From positions 67,114-131,113 of the forward strand of contig JANXZO010000070.1 of assembly GCA_025355465.1 (NCBI GenBank): a DNA stretch of 64,000 nt, in the 5' to 3' direction. The notes beneath the pieces were generated by a model. The model was given only the letters and a program-made list of their open reading frames with translations. It was not told the DNA's origin and did not search any database. Shown here piece by piece: positions 19,401-27,283 of the stretch. Every line of letters starts with the position of its first letter. Position 1 is the first letter of the stretch. Source of the DNA: Bacteroidales bacterium (GTDB taxonomy: Bacteria; Bacteroidota; Bacteroidia; Bacteroidales; FEN-979). The position numbers were made by a program, and so were the translations under genes.

Positions 19401-20765
19401 CAGACCGATGGCGCAGGGACAGGCGATAACCAGCACCGCCACCGCGTTCATCATGGCTATGGTCCAACTCGTGCCGGCCACGAAGATCCAACCGGCAAAA
19501 GTCATGGCAGCCAGACCGATGATAATGGGAACAAAGTAACGGCCGATCTCATCCGTCAGCTTCTGGATCGGCGCCTTGCTTGCCTGTGCTTCCTGCACCA
19601 GCCTTACGATCTGTGCCAGCGCTGTGTTCTTTCCGACTTTCGTGGCTTCGAAGCGGATCATTCCTTCCCGGTTGATGGTGGCGCCGATCACCTCATCGCC
19701 AACCCCTTTGGTAACCGGCATGGATTCACCGGTAATCATCGATTCCTCGAAAGCTGAACGACCTTCGCTGATAATTCCGTCGACAGGAACTTTTTCACCC
19801 GGGCGAACAACCACAGTGTCGCCCACCACCACTTCATCGATTCCTACGGCACGTTCCGTTCCCTGCCGAACCACATTGGCCGTTCTGGCCCTGAGACCCA
19901 TGAGGGCTTTAAGAGCCTGCGAAGTACGTCCTTTGGCCCGGGCTTCGAGGTATTTGCCCAGCCTGATCAGGGTAATGATGGCGGCCCCGGTTTCGTAGTA
20001 AACATTCGCACTGCTTACCAAACCCAGGGTAACGCAGAGGCTTGAAAGGTAAGCAACCGACGATCCCATCATGATCAGCACATCCATGTTGGAACTTCCG
20101 GCACGCAGGCTTTTCCATGCACCCTGGTAGAATTGCCATCCGACCACAAACTGAACCACTGTGGCCGCAAGAAGCATGGCAAACTGATCGTAAGCAAAAC
20201 CCGGCATGCCAAAATCCCGCGACATGCTGTAGATGATAAGCGGGAGTGTGAACAGTATCCCGATTATAAGCAGCTGTTTCTGTTTCTTCAACTCTCCCGA
20301 ACGAATCCGGGCTTCAACATCTTCAAGTTCATCAACCCCTGCTGCCTGTACCAGCGAGAATCCTGCTTTCTGCATGACCCCGGCAAGTTCCCCGATCCCG
20401 GTCATCCCGGGGATGAATTCAAGGGAAACATGCTCTGAGGCATAACTGACGTTTGCCGAAAGTACACCCGGCTGTTTGAGGAGCAGTTTCTCCAGGACCA
20501 GTGCATCGGAGTTGTCGTGCAACCCGGTTACAGGCAGTTCGGTTTTCCCAACGGCAACGCCGTAGCCAAGATTTTTTACCGTCGATATGATATCTGATTC
20601 GGAAAGTTTCGAATGATCGAACGTGATGGAAAGTTTTTCGCCGTTAAAATCCACATTGGCGATATCCACGCCGGGTAACTTCCGGAGGTTACGTTCAATT
20701 GTGGCCGCACAGTTGGCACAAGACATGCCGGTCACGGGCATTGTACTGTATTTGATCTCCGCCAT
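16491..20765 (-). CDS. Fusion of Cu(I) P-type ATPase with ETR1-like receptor histidine kinase
   Basis: A single 1424-residue open frame. ATPase half: heavy-metal domain with GMSCANC (C16, C19); a second such domain (about 74-143) lacking the CxxC; TGES 345-348; CPC 449-451; DKTGT 493-497; HP 532-533; GDGIND 703-708; YN 768-769 and M790-x2-SS. This is the full Cu(I) P1B-1 signature. Residues 829-847 are an extra membrane helix. Residues 863-955 hold three helices that match plant ETR1 without gaps at an offset of 848: Y880, I883, P884, I910, C913 and H917 equal ETR1 Y32, I35, P36, I62, C65 and H69; N873 replaces D25. Then a coiled coil (968-1040), GAF (1045-1185), HisKA with H1216, and HATPase with N1326/N1330, DNGAG 1360-1364 and GTGIG 1388-1392. 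It likely moves Cu(I) and signals to the downstream regulators. Ligand unknown; ethylene or copper is inferred. Confidence 0.93.
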   Translation of the reverse strand: MAEIKYSTMPVTGMSCANCAATIERNLRKLPGVDIANVDFNGEKLSITFDHSKLSESDIISTVKNLGYGVAVGKTELPVTGLHDNSDALVLEKLLLKQPGVLSANVSYASEHVSLEFIPGMTGIGELAGVMQKAGFSLVQAAGVDELEDVEARIRSGELKKQKQLLIIGILFTLPLIIYSMSRDFGMPGFAYDQFAMLLAATVVQFVVGWQFYQGAWKSLRAGSSNMDVLIMMGSSVAYLSSLCVTLGLVSSANVYYETGAAIITLIRLGKYLEARAKGRTSQALKALMGLRARTANVVRQGTERAVGIDEVVVGDTVVVRPGEKVPVDGIISEGRSAFEESMITGESMPVTKGVGDEVIGATINREGMIRFEATKVGKNTALAQIVRLVQEAQASKAPIQKLTDEIGRYFVPIIIGLAAMTFAGWIFVAGTSWTIAMMNAVAVLVIACPCAIGLATPTAVMVGTAKGAENGILFRNSEALERAGRINIVVLDKTGTITMGTPEVTDILPLPGFDATEILVLAASAEQGSEHPLGRTIVKAGKEQGHELYPVEQFRAVSGFGIRALVNNRFVVVGNLRMMENEGILELGIETGLLRLQQEGKTVMVVASGPAADAMAVMGMIAVADTVKPGSAEAISDLFRLGLEVVMITGDNKFTADAIARQVGITRIFSDVLPGGKAAAIKTLQEPGSRPNLQRAVVAMVGDGINDAPALAGADVGIAIGTGTDVAMATAGITLISGDLRGVGKAIALSRGIYQTIIQNLIWALFYNVALIPIAAYGLLFPMFAAGAMAFSSIFVVTNSLRLRRFKVQTFAPRKSIPRQLLELVPRMLAPAVALAVLIIVPFLTMSGGMKIENTIEANMTPFLMMVMSIANGLIAISYASIPIFLVVFVRKRKDLPFSWAIVLFGAFILFCGTTHFVHIIGLWWKVDWWQALVDSITAMVSLATAIVVWPILPKLLSIPSPDQLRILNSNLEQEKSALEEARDALRKAYAEVEQRVKERTAELEQANISLKMEYEERVKADAEVGLLNTSLRQLVQTIQQLASARDLQTIQDIVKVSAMALAEADGVTVVYREGEFCYYADEEAISPLWKGMRFPIDNCISGWVIKNNQHALITDISTDERVPIEFYRETFVKSLAMVPICTLEPIGAIGIYWATSVTPSEMELLLLKSLSDATARAIENVMLYADLELRVSQRTAQLEIANKELESFSYSVSHDLRAPLRSIDGWSLALVEDCYESLDEKGHGYVNRVRSETQRMGQLIDDILKLSRVSRLELNKTNVDLSDLAHQIVTRIREHYPERCVNVEIQPLLTAFADLQMIEIALTNLLDNAFKFSVYQPDATIRFGSVIQENKLTFFVADNGAGFEMKYAKNLFGAFQRMHRQSEFSGTGIGLATVHRIIQRHGGKIWAEAQAGQGATFYFTIM

Positions 20766-20804
20766 GGTGATGGCTCAGTTAAAAATGCATTCGCGATTTC
20801 ATCG

Positions 20805-20835
20805 TAAAGATAACAAATTGTTTATCTCCGACAAA
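20805..20835 (-). promoter_or_regulatory. Promoter of the ATPase-receptor operon (TTTG-N19-TATCTTTA)
   Basis: On the minus strand TTTG (20835-20832) and TATCTTTA (20812-20805) are exactly 19 bp apart, matching the Bacteroidota consensus TTTG-N19-TAnnTTTG except for the last base. It lies between the subtilase stop and the ATG of the fusion gene, leaving a leader of about 35 bases. It implies the three signalling genes are transcribed apart from the protease gene. Confidence 0.6.
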
Positions 20836-20837
20836 TG

Positions 20838-22505
20838 TTACATTTTCACCATCTTTCGCGTTTCGGTGTAGGAAACGCCGGAGATCCTGAGAAAATATAC
20901 CCCGCGGGATAATCCTGAAAGCGAGGGCAGCAACAGGGTATTTATTCCCTGCATTCCGCTGAACGACCGGCTTGTTACAATTCGACCCGATTGATCAAAC
21001 AAGGTCAGCACGACAGGTTCCTCACGAACCAGGTTGATTTTTGCCTGGATCAGATCGGTGAATGGATTGGGGAATACTGAGTTCAGCGAGGAGGCGTTTT
21101 GGGCCACCGAGAGAACGACGAAGGCATTGCTAAAATCAGGAATGCCATAACCCAGCAGTGAGTCGGGATTCGTAAACTGGCTCGCCGAACGCTGGATGGC
21201 GTCGTAAACCTCGAAATTAGTAACGTTTGGATGCGATTGCCACAGGCAGGCCACCAATCCGGCCAGCAGCGGGGAAGAATAGGAGGTTCCGCTGCCCCGC
21301 CCGATACTGCCATCAGAGTTGGCGACAACGGTTTCCACACCCATACCGGCTACATTGGGTTTTACTCGACCCGACGTGTCCACACCTTCAGAGCTGAACC
21401 AGGCACGGTTTCCCAATGAATCAACTGCTGCGATGGCCATCACATGGTCGCCATCGGAAGGTGCGCCTACACAGGTCCAGCCTGAATTTCCGGAATTTCC
21501 GGCGCTGTTGATAACGGCGATTCCTTTGCTTGCCGCGAAGTTGGCTCCCCTGGTGCTCGGCGTTGAATGACCATTCATGTCGGCGCAGGTGTGGTCGTAC
21601 CTGGGATCGTCAAACGTCTGATAGCCGAGTGATGAATTGATTACATCTGCACCAACACTGTCGGCGAATTCTGCAGCGGAAACCCAATTGTACTCCTCGA
21701 TGATATTTTCAGTGTTTGCATCTTCGGAACGCAACAGCCAATAGTGTGCCTTCGGGGCTGTACCAACCAGTACGCCAGGCACATTACCGCCCATGATCGA
21801 AAGCACCGACATGCCATGAAAATATTCGTTGTAAACATTATTGCCGGCAGTCACAAAATCTTTGGTACCAAGAATCTGCCCGTTGGTTCTCAGACTGTCG
21901 AAGGCGGGCAGCCAGTTCGCATTAAGAAAGCCTGCATCCAGCACGGCGATCAGCATCCCTTCACCATGAAAACCAAGTCCATGCAGCGCATCACCCTTTA
22001 CCTGGTGTATCTGGGTGTAGGATATTCCGTAATTATATGAGGAGGCTGTACTGAACGATTTCAGCGGAGCGGCATTGATCACCGGGTTTATCTGTGATTC
22101 GAGTCTGAATTTCTGATCGAAACCGGGCGTCTGCTTCCCGCCCCCTGTGCTCTTGTAAACCTTTACAACAAACGGCAATGCCCGGATAGCGGCCATAACC
22201 GAAGTGTCTGCAGCCAGCACCGTAACGCCGTTCAACCATTTGGTAGGATTCAATATCGACACACCAAGGTTTTTTACGGTGGTAATATAAACCGGATTTA
22301 CCGGCAAATCATCCTCAACCACGGCAATTCCCTGTTTGTTGCGGCGATCGATAGAACGCTGGGTGAGAAAGGCTTCCGGGTGAGTAATCGTGTAGGGAGT
22401 GCCATTTTTGTCGGTAAAAGCAACAAAAAACTTGTGGGGGGCAATCTGCGCCGAAGCGGAGAAGGCCAGCATCAAGGATATAACGATCGAAAAATATGTT
22501 CTCAT
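20838..22505 (-). CDS. Subtilisin-like serine protease (S8) with T9SS sorting domain
   Basis: A secreted protease. Signal peptide residues 1-19 (ending FSASA-Q); pro-region about 20-150; S8 catalytic domain about 155-460 with D190 in IAVLDAGF, H230 in HGMSVLS, oxyanion Asn in NSAGNSG (about 337) and the catalytic S408 in GTSYSSPL. Residues about 476-555 (from VFPNPF to KMVKM) are a type A sorting domain of the type IX secretion system, which would carry it across the outer membrane and anchor it on the cell surface or release it. 555 residues. It is transcribed alone, with a TAATTTTG box upstream. Confidence 0.94.
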   Translation of the reverse strand: MRTYFSIVISLMLAFSASAQIAPHKFFVAFTDKNGTPYTITHPEAFLTQRSIDRRNKQGIAVVEDDLPVNPVYITTVKNLGVSILNPTKWLNGVTVLAADTSVMAAIRALPFVVKVYKSTGGGKQTPGFDQKFRLESQINPVINAAPLKSFSTASSYNYGISYTQIHQVKGDALHGLGFHGEGMLIAVLDAGFLNANWLPAFDSLRTNGQILGTKDFVTAGNNVYNEYFHGMSVLSIMGGNVPGVLVGTAPKAHYWLLRSEDANTENIIEEYNWVSAAEFADSVGADVINSSLGYQTFDDPRYDHTCADMNGHSTPSTRGANFAASKGIAVINSAGNSGNSGWTCVGAPSDGDHVMAIAAVDSLGNRAWFSSEGVDTSGRVKPNVAGMGVETVVANSDGSIGRGSGTSYSSPLLAGLVACLWQSHPNVTNFEVYDAIQRSASQFTNPDSLLGYGIPDFSNAFVVLSVAQNASSLNSVFPNPFTDLIQAKINLVREEPVVLTLFDQSGRIVTSRSFSGMQGINTLLLPSLSGLSRGVYFLRISGVSYTETRKMVKM

Positions 22506-22591
22506 GGTGTTTCAGATTACAGATTATTTTGTCATTTCGGGACAATAAACAGGAGGTAGGAAGACCAATTTTGCCATTCATTGCCTGTATG

Positions 22592-22599
22592 CAAAATTA
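22592..22599 (-). promoter_or_regulatory. Putative -7 box of the subtilase gene (TAATTTTG)
   Basis: Exact TAnnTTTG match on the minus strand, giving a leader of roughly 80 bases to the ATG at 22505. A TTG occurs 22 bp upstream of the box, slightly longer than the usual spacing. Confidence 0.45.
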
Positions 22600-22688
22600 G
22601 CGCATTAACTGCTACGAAAAGCAACATCATCGATAAATCTGAGAACTTCCGGAGAAAAAATAATTACCTCTTCAGGCTTCCTTTGATG

Positions 22689-22696
22689 TATCTTTG
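22689..22696 (+). promoter_or_regulatory. Putative -7 box of the cupin gene (TATCTTTG)
   Basis: Exact TAnnTTTG match 38 bp before the cupin ATG. No TTTG at the -33 position. Confidence 0.5.
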
Positions 22697-22734
22697 TATT
22701 TATTTAGTCTAATTTATAATTAAATAGCTATGTT

Positions 22735-23124
22735 ATGGAAACAATAGAAAAAAAGACCCTGAATCACCCGGAGGAAATTCGCGAATTTCCAAAAGGCAAA
22801 GTGGAGCTGGTGACCATTGGAGATATAACATTCGGGAAAGGGACCTTCAATCCGGGATGGAAATGGTCAGAAGCAGTCAAGCCAATTGTTAAAACCGAGA
22901 GTTGCCGGGCACCCCATACTCAATATCATATATCGGGAAGATTGCGTGTAAAAATGGACGACGGTACCGAAAAGGAATATGGGCCGGGCGACGTCGGCGT
23001 AGTTCCTCCGGGGCATGATGCCTGGGTTGTCGGGAACGAACCTGTTGTTGTGATCGACTTTACAGGATTAACACATTATGCCGAACAATCGGTTCATAAG
23101 CAGCATCAGCACAGCGGTTTCTAA
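22735..23124 (+). CDS. Small cupin-domain protein
   Basis: A 129-residue single-domain cupin, without signal peptide. The beta-barrel motif carries possible metal ligands H61 and H65 (HTQYHISG), the middle turn YGPGDVGVVPPG, and H94 in PPGHDAW. The usual Glu of cupin motif 1 is not obvious. The enzyme activity cannot be assigned; such proteins range from isomerases to metabolite-binding proteins. The gene is monocistronic, with its own promoter box upstream and a strong terminator starting 5 bp after the stop. Confidence 0.88.
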   Translation: METIEKKTLNHPEEIREFPKGKVELVTIGDITFGKGTFNPGWKWSEAVKPIVKTESCRAPHTQYHISGRLRVKMDDGTEKEYGPGDVGVVPPGHDAWVVGNEPVVVIDFTGLTHYAEQSVHKQHQHSGF

Positions 23125-23128
23125 AAAC

Positions 23129-23166
23129 AAGACCAACAACAATCCATCAGGATTGTTGTTGGTCTT
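23129..23166. terminator. Bidirectional intrinsic terminator
   Basis: A perfect 17-bp inverted repeat (23129-23145 with 23150-23166) closed by a 4-base loop. The plus strand continues TTTTGTGT and the minus strand GTTTTTAG, so it can end both the cupin transcript and the convergent tricorn protease transcript, whose stop is at 23198. Confidence 0.85.
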
Positions 23167-23197
23167 TTGTGTCTGAAGCAAGAAGGATATTCCGCTG

Positions 23198-26100
23198 CTA
23201 TTTGGTTTTATCGGGGAACGGAGGCATACCGGGCAACTCTTTTGGCCAGGTTTTCAACTCCTCTTTCATTTGTTCAATCGCCCTGTTCAGCTGCTGGTCT
23301 TCACCTGCATATTCCTTTGCAGGATCGTTGTCGATCTCAATATCAGGATCGACTCCGTGACCTTCGATGATCCAGTTCTTTCCTTCAGTGTCGTAAGGTG
23401 CAAACTCCGGTCGCATGAGTTGCCCGCCGTCAAGAAATGGCAACGAACCGCGGATGCCCACAACCCCGCCCCAGGTGCGCTTGCCAATGGCTTTACCAAT
23501 CTTAAGCTTTTTAAACTGATAGGGAAATAGGTCGCCGTCGGAGGCAGAGTACCCGTCGATGAGGATGCATTTCGGGCCCCATTGCATTTCAAGGCGGCCA
23601 GGTGAACCTTCGGTGTTGCGCGCCATGTTGATCATGGTCATCTCACGGTTGAGACGTTCGATGATCATCGGGGAGACATTGCCCCCGCCATTGCCGCGGT
23701 CGTCGATGATCAGGGCGCGTTTCGTGAGCTGAGGGTAGAAATACTTCACAAACTCATTCAACCCCTCAGCGCTCATGTCGGGAATGTGAATGTAACCGAT
23801 CTCGCCATTGCTGGCTTCGGATACCTTCCTGATATTATTCTGCACCCAGGTGTAATAATAAAGTTGTGCCTCATTGTCGGTGGGCACCACAATTACTTTA
23901 CGCCCGCCGGTCGCGGAAGCGGTTGCGTTTACTGTCAATTCCACCTGTGCTCCGGCAGTATTCACCAGGAGGGTGTTTATATCGTTCACATCCTTGAGCG
24001 ACTTGCCGTTAATGGCCACGATAAAATCACCCTCTTTCACATCTACGCCGAGCTCGGTGAGCGGTGATCGGGCATTGCTGGTCCAGTTCTCCCCCTGCAG
24101 GATTTTATCGATTTTGTAATAACCCGAGCCATCGCGGCTTAGTTTTGCACCCAGGAGTCCCATTTTGATACGAACCGGCTGAGGCTTGTCGCCACCGCTT
24201 ACATAGGAGTGACCGATGCTGATCTCGCCAATCATTTCGCCGATGATATAGTTGAGGTCATTGCGGTTGTTTACGTAAGGCAACAGCGCTTCATACTTTT
24301 TCCGCACCACCGGCCAATCGGCACCCTGCATATTCGGCGCATACAGGAAATATTTCATCTGGCGCCAAGACTCTTCGTAGATCTGGTTCCATTCGGCCTT
24401 AAGGTCGATCATCAGTTTCATGTTCGAAAGATCGGCCCAGTCTTTCACATCGATCTTGCCACCCTTCGGGAGGTCTATCACACCGTACTTACCACGATCC
24501 ATCACAAGCATCTTTTTATTATCAGCAGAGATCTCATAACCGCCAACTTCGCCCAGGTTACTCTCCTTCTGGTCTTTCAGGTTATACATCATAAGCGCAG
24601 GCCGGCCATTGTGGCTGCCTTTCACATAATAAACATTGTCGTCAACGGCATCTACGCCAAAGTACGAGCCTGCCTCCACCGGAAGGTCAACAATACGACT
24701 CATAATTCCATCGAGATCAACCTTCACAGTGTTGTCTTTCTTTGCATCGCCCTCCTTTTTCTCTTCCTTTTTCTCCTCCTTTTTGCCATCCTTTTTTGTA
24801 TCAGGCTTCCCTTCAGTCGCGGCCTTCTCATCTTTCTTCAGGGCCACCTCATCATTCTCCGGAGCAAAGGGGTTCGGGGTAGATTTGGCCAGGGTAATAA
24901 AATAGACCCGAGTCATATCGGAATAGGAATGGTTCCACTCGGTCCAGCTGTAGGTTGGATTGAAATCACGGTTGGAGGTAAAAAACAGGTACTTCCCGTC
25001 GCTGCTGAATGTCGGATTGCTGCAATCGTACCAGGTATCGGTAACCGGAGTCTTTGTTTTCGTGGAGAGTTCATAAAGGTAGATCTGTGATGTGGTACGG
25101 CGGTTCGGGAACACGTATGCCAGCCACTTACTGTCGGGTGAAAAGGCAAAATCGTTGAATTCCCAGCTCTTCGACTGATCCAACAGGGTAACCTCCTTCG
25201 AGTCAATGTCGATGCACTGCAGGCGCAGCATTTTATCGGACCAAACCAGTTTTTTGCTGTCGGGCGACCAGATCATTCCATATTTATAGGTATCTGCGTT
25301 TTTAGTGAGCTGAACAGGTTCGGTACTGCCATCCTGCGCAACAAGGTAAATCTCATCTTCACCGGTTTTATCCGAGATAAAGGAGATCCATTTCCCATCG
25401 GGCGACCAGGCAACTTCACGATCATGGACGCCGGGAGATTTTGTAAGGTTGCGGGTGATCCCCGTTTTGGCAGGCACTGTCCAGATGTCGCCCCTGGCAT
25501 CGAAAGCGATGCGTTTTCCATCGGGAGAAATACTGGCGGAGTTGATAAATTTCGAAGCATCTTTCATTTGACTGCGACCCGTGATGAGGTCATTAACAAT
25601 GCGGATAACCACTTTTTGGGTTTTTTGGGTAGCCAGATCGAAGGTGTAGATAAATCCTCCATTTTCGAAAATGATGGCATTATCTCCCAGGGACGGAAAC
25701 TTTATATCATACTCCTTGAAATCGGTCACTTTTTTTGTCTCCTTTGTATTCAGGTCGTAACAGTAAAGGTTGGTTGGCCGTTCACGCTCCGACACATAAT
25801 AGATCTTATCACCTGCCCACATCGGGTAAATATCCTGGAAAACATTGCTGGTGATGGCTTCGGTCTGTTTCGTTTTGAAATCGTAGATCGAGATCTCGTC
25901 GGCCATCCCTCCTTTATAATATTTCCAGGTACGGAATTCACGGAATACGCGGTTAAAGGCCAACTTTGACTTGTCGGGCGAATAGGTGCAAAATCCGCCG
26001 CAGGGAAGCGGGAGTTCTTCCACCAGGCCGCCGTTCACATTGGCCAGAAAAAGTTGTCCCTTGAAATCGTTGAAGGTCTGTTTGCGCGACCGGAAGACAA

Positions 26101-26494
26101 CATTCTCGTTGTCGCGCCAGGTCATGACGATGTTGTTGGGGCCCATACGGTCGGAGATATCATCGCGACCCAGGGTAGCCGTATACGTAAGACGCTTTGG
26201 CACACCTCCTTCAGCGGGCATAAGGTAAACCTCGGTGTTTCCATCATACTGGCCGGTAAAGGCGATCTGTTTACCATCGGGCGAAAAACGGGCGAACATC
26301 TCGTAACCCAGTTCATCATTGGTCAGTTTCCTTGCCGTTCCTCCGGCTTTTTCAACAGTGTAGAGGTCACCGGCATACGTGAACACAATCTGGTTCCCGT
26401 GAATGGCCGGAAAACGCATCAGCCTGGCTTCATCCTGTGCATTGATGGTGCTCAGCATAAGCATGGCAGTTAAAGTCAGCAAAAGTTTTTTCAT
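23198..26494 (-). CDS. Tricorn-type protease (S41 family)
   Basis: A 1098-residue exported protease related to archaeal tricorn, which degrades peptides. Signal peptide 1-19. Residues about 20-530 contain PD40/WD40-like beta-propeller repeats (SPDGKxIAF and similar). A Lys/Glu-rich linker lies near 560-600. A core domain with GHSY (near 755) is followed by PDZ (about 780-860) and the S41 domain (about 880-1075), where the Ser in SASDGD (983-988) fits the catalytic position and WGGVVGI follows. Its C terminus reaches the shared terminator. Its role is probably periplasmic peptide breakdown. The opposite strand shows long chance frames here, which reflect base composition rather than genes. Confidence 0.93.
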   Translation of the reverse strand: MKKLLLTLTAMLMLSTINAQDEARLMRFPAIHGNQIVFTYAGDLYTVEKAGGTARKLTNDELGYEMFARFSPDGKQIAFTGQYDGNTEVYLMPAEGGVPKRLTYTATLGRDDISDRMGPNNIVMTWRDNENVVFRSRKQTFNDFKGQLFLANVNGGLVEELPLPCGGFCTYSPDKSKLAFNRVFREFRTWKYYKGGMADEISIYDFKTKQTEAITSNVFQDIYPMWAGDKIYYVSERERPTNLYCYDLNTKETKKVTDFKEYDIKFPSLGDNAIIFENGGFIYTFDLATQKTQKVVIRIVNDLITGRSQMKDASKFINSASISPDGKRIAFDARGDIWTVPAKTGITRNLTKSPGVHDREVAWSPDGKWISFISDKTGEDEIYLVAQDGSTEPVQLTKNADTYKYGMIWSPDSKKLVWSDKMLRLQCIDIDSKEVTLLDQSKSWEFNDFAFSPDSKWLAYVFPNRRTTSQIYLYELSTKTKTPVTDTWYDCSNPTFSSDGKYLFFTSNRDFNPTYSWTEWNHSYSDMTRVYFITLAKSTPNPFAPENDEVALKKDEKAATEGKPDTKKDGKKEEKKEEKKEGDAKKDNTVKVDLDGIMSRIVDLPVEAGSYFGVDAVDDNVYYVKGSHNGRPALMMYNLKDQKESNLGEVGGYEISADNKKMLVMDRGKYGVIDLPKGGKIDVKDWADLSNMKLMIDLKAEWNQIYEESWRQMKYFLYAPNMQGADWPVVRKKYEALLPYVNNRNDLNYIIGEMIGEISIGHSYVSGGDKPQPVRIKMGLLGAKLSRDGSGYYKIDKILQGENWTSNARSPLTELGVDVKEGDFIVAINGKSLKDVNDINTLLVNTAGAQVELTVNATASATGGRKVIVVPTDNEAQLYYYTWVQNNIRKVSEASNGEIGYIHIPDMSAEGLNEFVKYFYPQLTKRALIIDDRGNGGGNVSPMIIERLNREMTMINMARNTEGSPGRLEMQWGPKCILIDGYSASDGDLFPYQFKKLKIGKAIGKRTWGGVVGIRGSLPFLDGGQLMRPEFAPYDTEGKNWIIEGHGVDPDIEIDNDPAKEYAGEDQQLNRAIEQMKEELKTWPKELPGMPPFPDKTK

Positions 26495-26539
26495 GTATCA
26501 GTGGATTTGAATTTGAATTAAATGTTAACGGATAATGAA

Positions 26540-26547
26540 CAAATTTA
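26540..26547 (-). promoter_or_regulatory. Putative -7 box of the tricorn protease gene (TAAATTTG)
   Basis: Exact TAnnTTTG match on the minus strand, about 45 bp before the ATG at 26494. No -33 element recognised. Confidence 0.45.
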
Positions 26548-26657
26548 TTCATAATTGCGAATCAGTGGCAGGCTATTCGTTCTGATCGCATGTTTTCTCG
26601 ACAAAAGGGATATTTTTCAGGAAAACTTTGTTAAATTGGTGCTTTGATTGATTCATA

Positions 26658-26780
26658 ATGATGTCTGTTATACCTCCAGGACTTATCTTTTTATTCGTCC
26701 TGATCACCTGCTTGTCAGCCAATATTCGGATTTTTTTCGATTACCAGATCAACCTTTCCCGGAAGTTCCTTAAGCGGTAA
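26658..26780 (+). CDS. Possible 40-residue single-pass membrane peptide
   Basis: In the 350-bp gap between the tricorn gene and the OsmC gene there is a short frame starting at two adjacent ATGs. It encodes a hydrophobic stretch (about residues 4-22, with GLIFLFVLITCL) followed by a basic tail ending LSRKFLKR. This is the layout of a small membrane protein with its C terminus in the cytoplasm. No ribosome-binding site or exact promoter box precedes it, and no family is recognised. It could be chance; conservation in relatives would decide. Confidence 0.3.
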   Translation: MMSVIPPGLIFLFVLITCLSANIRIFFDYQINLSRKFLKR

Positions 26781-26803
26781 CACAGCAATTCCGAGAAAAG
26801 TAG

Positions 26804-26811
26804 TATTTTTG
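26804..26811 (+). promoter_or_regulatory. Putative -7 box of the OsmC-family gene (TATTTTTG)
   Basis: Exact TAnnTTTG match 33 bp before the chosen ATG. Its position also argues against the alternative TTG start, which lies inside the box. Confidence 0.45.
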
Positions 26812-26844
26812 TGGTTTCACCCATACATAGAAACAATTTTATCC

Positions 26845-27240
26845 ATGATAACTACAGTTTATTCCGGCGGCCGCAAGGTTGATGTGCTTGTTAAAGGTTT
26901 TACCGTAAAGACCGATCAGGGGATCAACTCCGGCGGTGAAGCAAGCGCCCCGGACCCTTTCACCCTGTTTCTTTCGTCGCTGGCAGCCTGCGCCGGAGTT
27001 TATGTGCAGTCGTTCTGCCTGCAGCGCCAGATCCCGACCGAAGGCATCACTGTGAACATGGATTGGGATTACGACCAGACCATCAAGCAGATCACCAAAT
27101 TTAAGATCGATATCAATGTACCGGCAGAATTCCCTGAAAAATATGACAATGCCGTGAGTGCCGCTGCCTCTCAGTGTGCCGTGAAGCGACATCTGAAGGA
27201 GAATATTGTTTCGGAGGTGAAGGTGGTGAGGGTTAGTTAA
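26845..27240 (+). CDS. OsmC/Ohr-family protein
   Basis: A 131-residue member of the OsmC/Ohr family, thiol peroxidases that reduce organic hydroperoxides. It has the two widely spaced cysteines of the family, one in the SSLAACAGVYVQSFC segment and one in AASQCAVKRHL. An additional Cys follows the first in the same helix. The frame extends upstream to TTG 26809, but the ATG at 26845 opens with MITTVYSGG, normal for the family. Its 3' end runs straight into a short GAGTGAAGAGTGAA repeat, and the sulfur-amino-acid lyase gene follows within 45 bp. Confidence 0.88.
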   Translation: MITTVYSGGRKVDVLVKGFTVKTDQGINSGGEASAPDPFTLFLSSLAACAGVYVQSFCLQRQIPTEGITVNMDWDYDQTIKQITKFKIDINVPAEFPEKYDNAVSAAASQCAVKRHLKENIVSEVKVVRVS

Positions 27241-27260
27241 GAGTGAAGAGTGAAGAGTGA
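27238..27260 (+). repeat. Short tandem repeat at a gene junction (GAGTGAA type)
   Basis: Three GAGTGAA units directly after the OsmC stop codon. The unit is the reverse complement of the 14-bp repeat at 34981-35050, so the same repeat family occurs at two gene junctions in the window. Confidence 0.6.
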
Positions 27261-27283
27261 AATGTGAAAATTTAAAACGAGAT

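Noticed and set aside
16491-20765. The ATPase-kinase fusion as an artefact of a lost stop codon
   Set aside because: The joint has an extra membrane helix that neither half normally has and that is needed for correct topology, and the frame is clean on both sides. An error cannot be fully excluded from one sequence.
24209-25090. Long plus-strand open frame (293 codons) opposite the tricorn protease gene
   Set aside because: It lies wholly inside a well-supported gene on the other strand, shows no family motif, and has a low-complexity Phe/Leu-rich stretch that mirrors the Lys/Glu linker.
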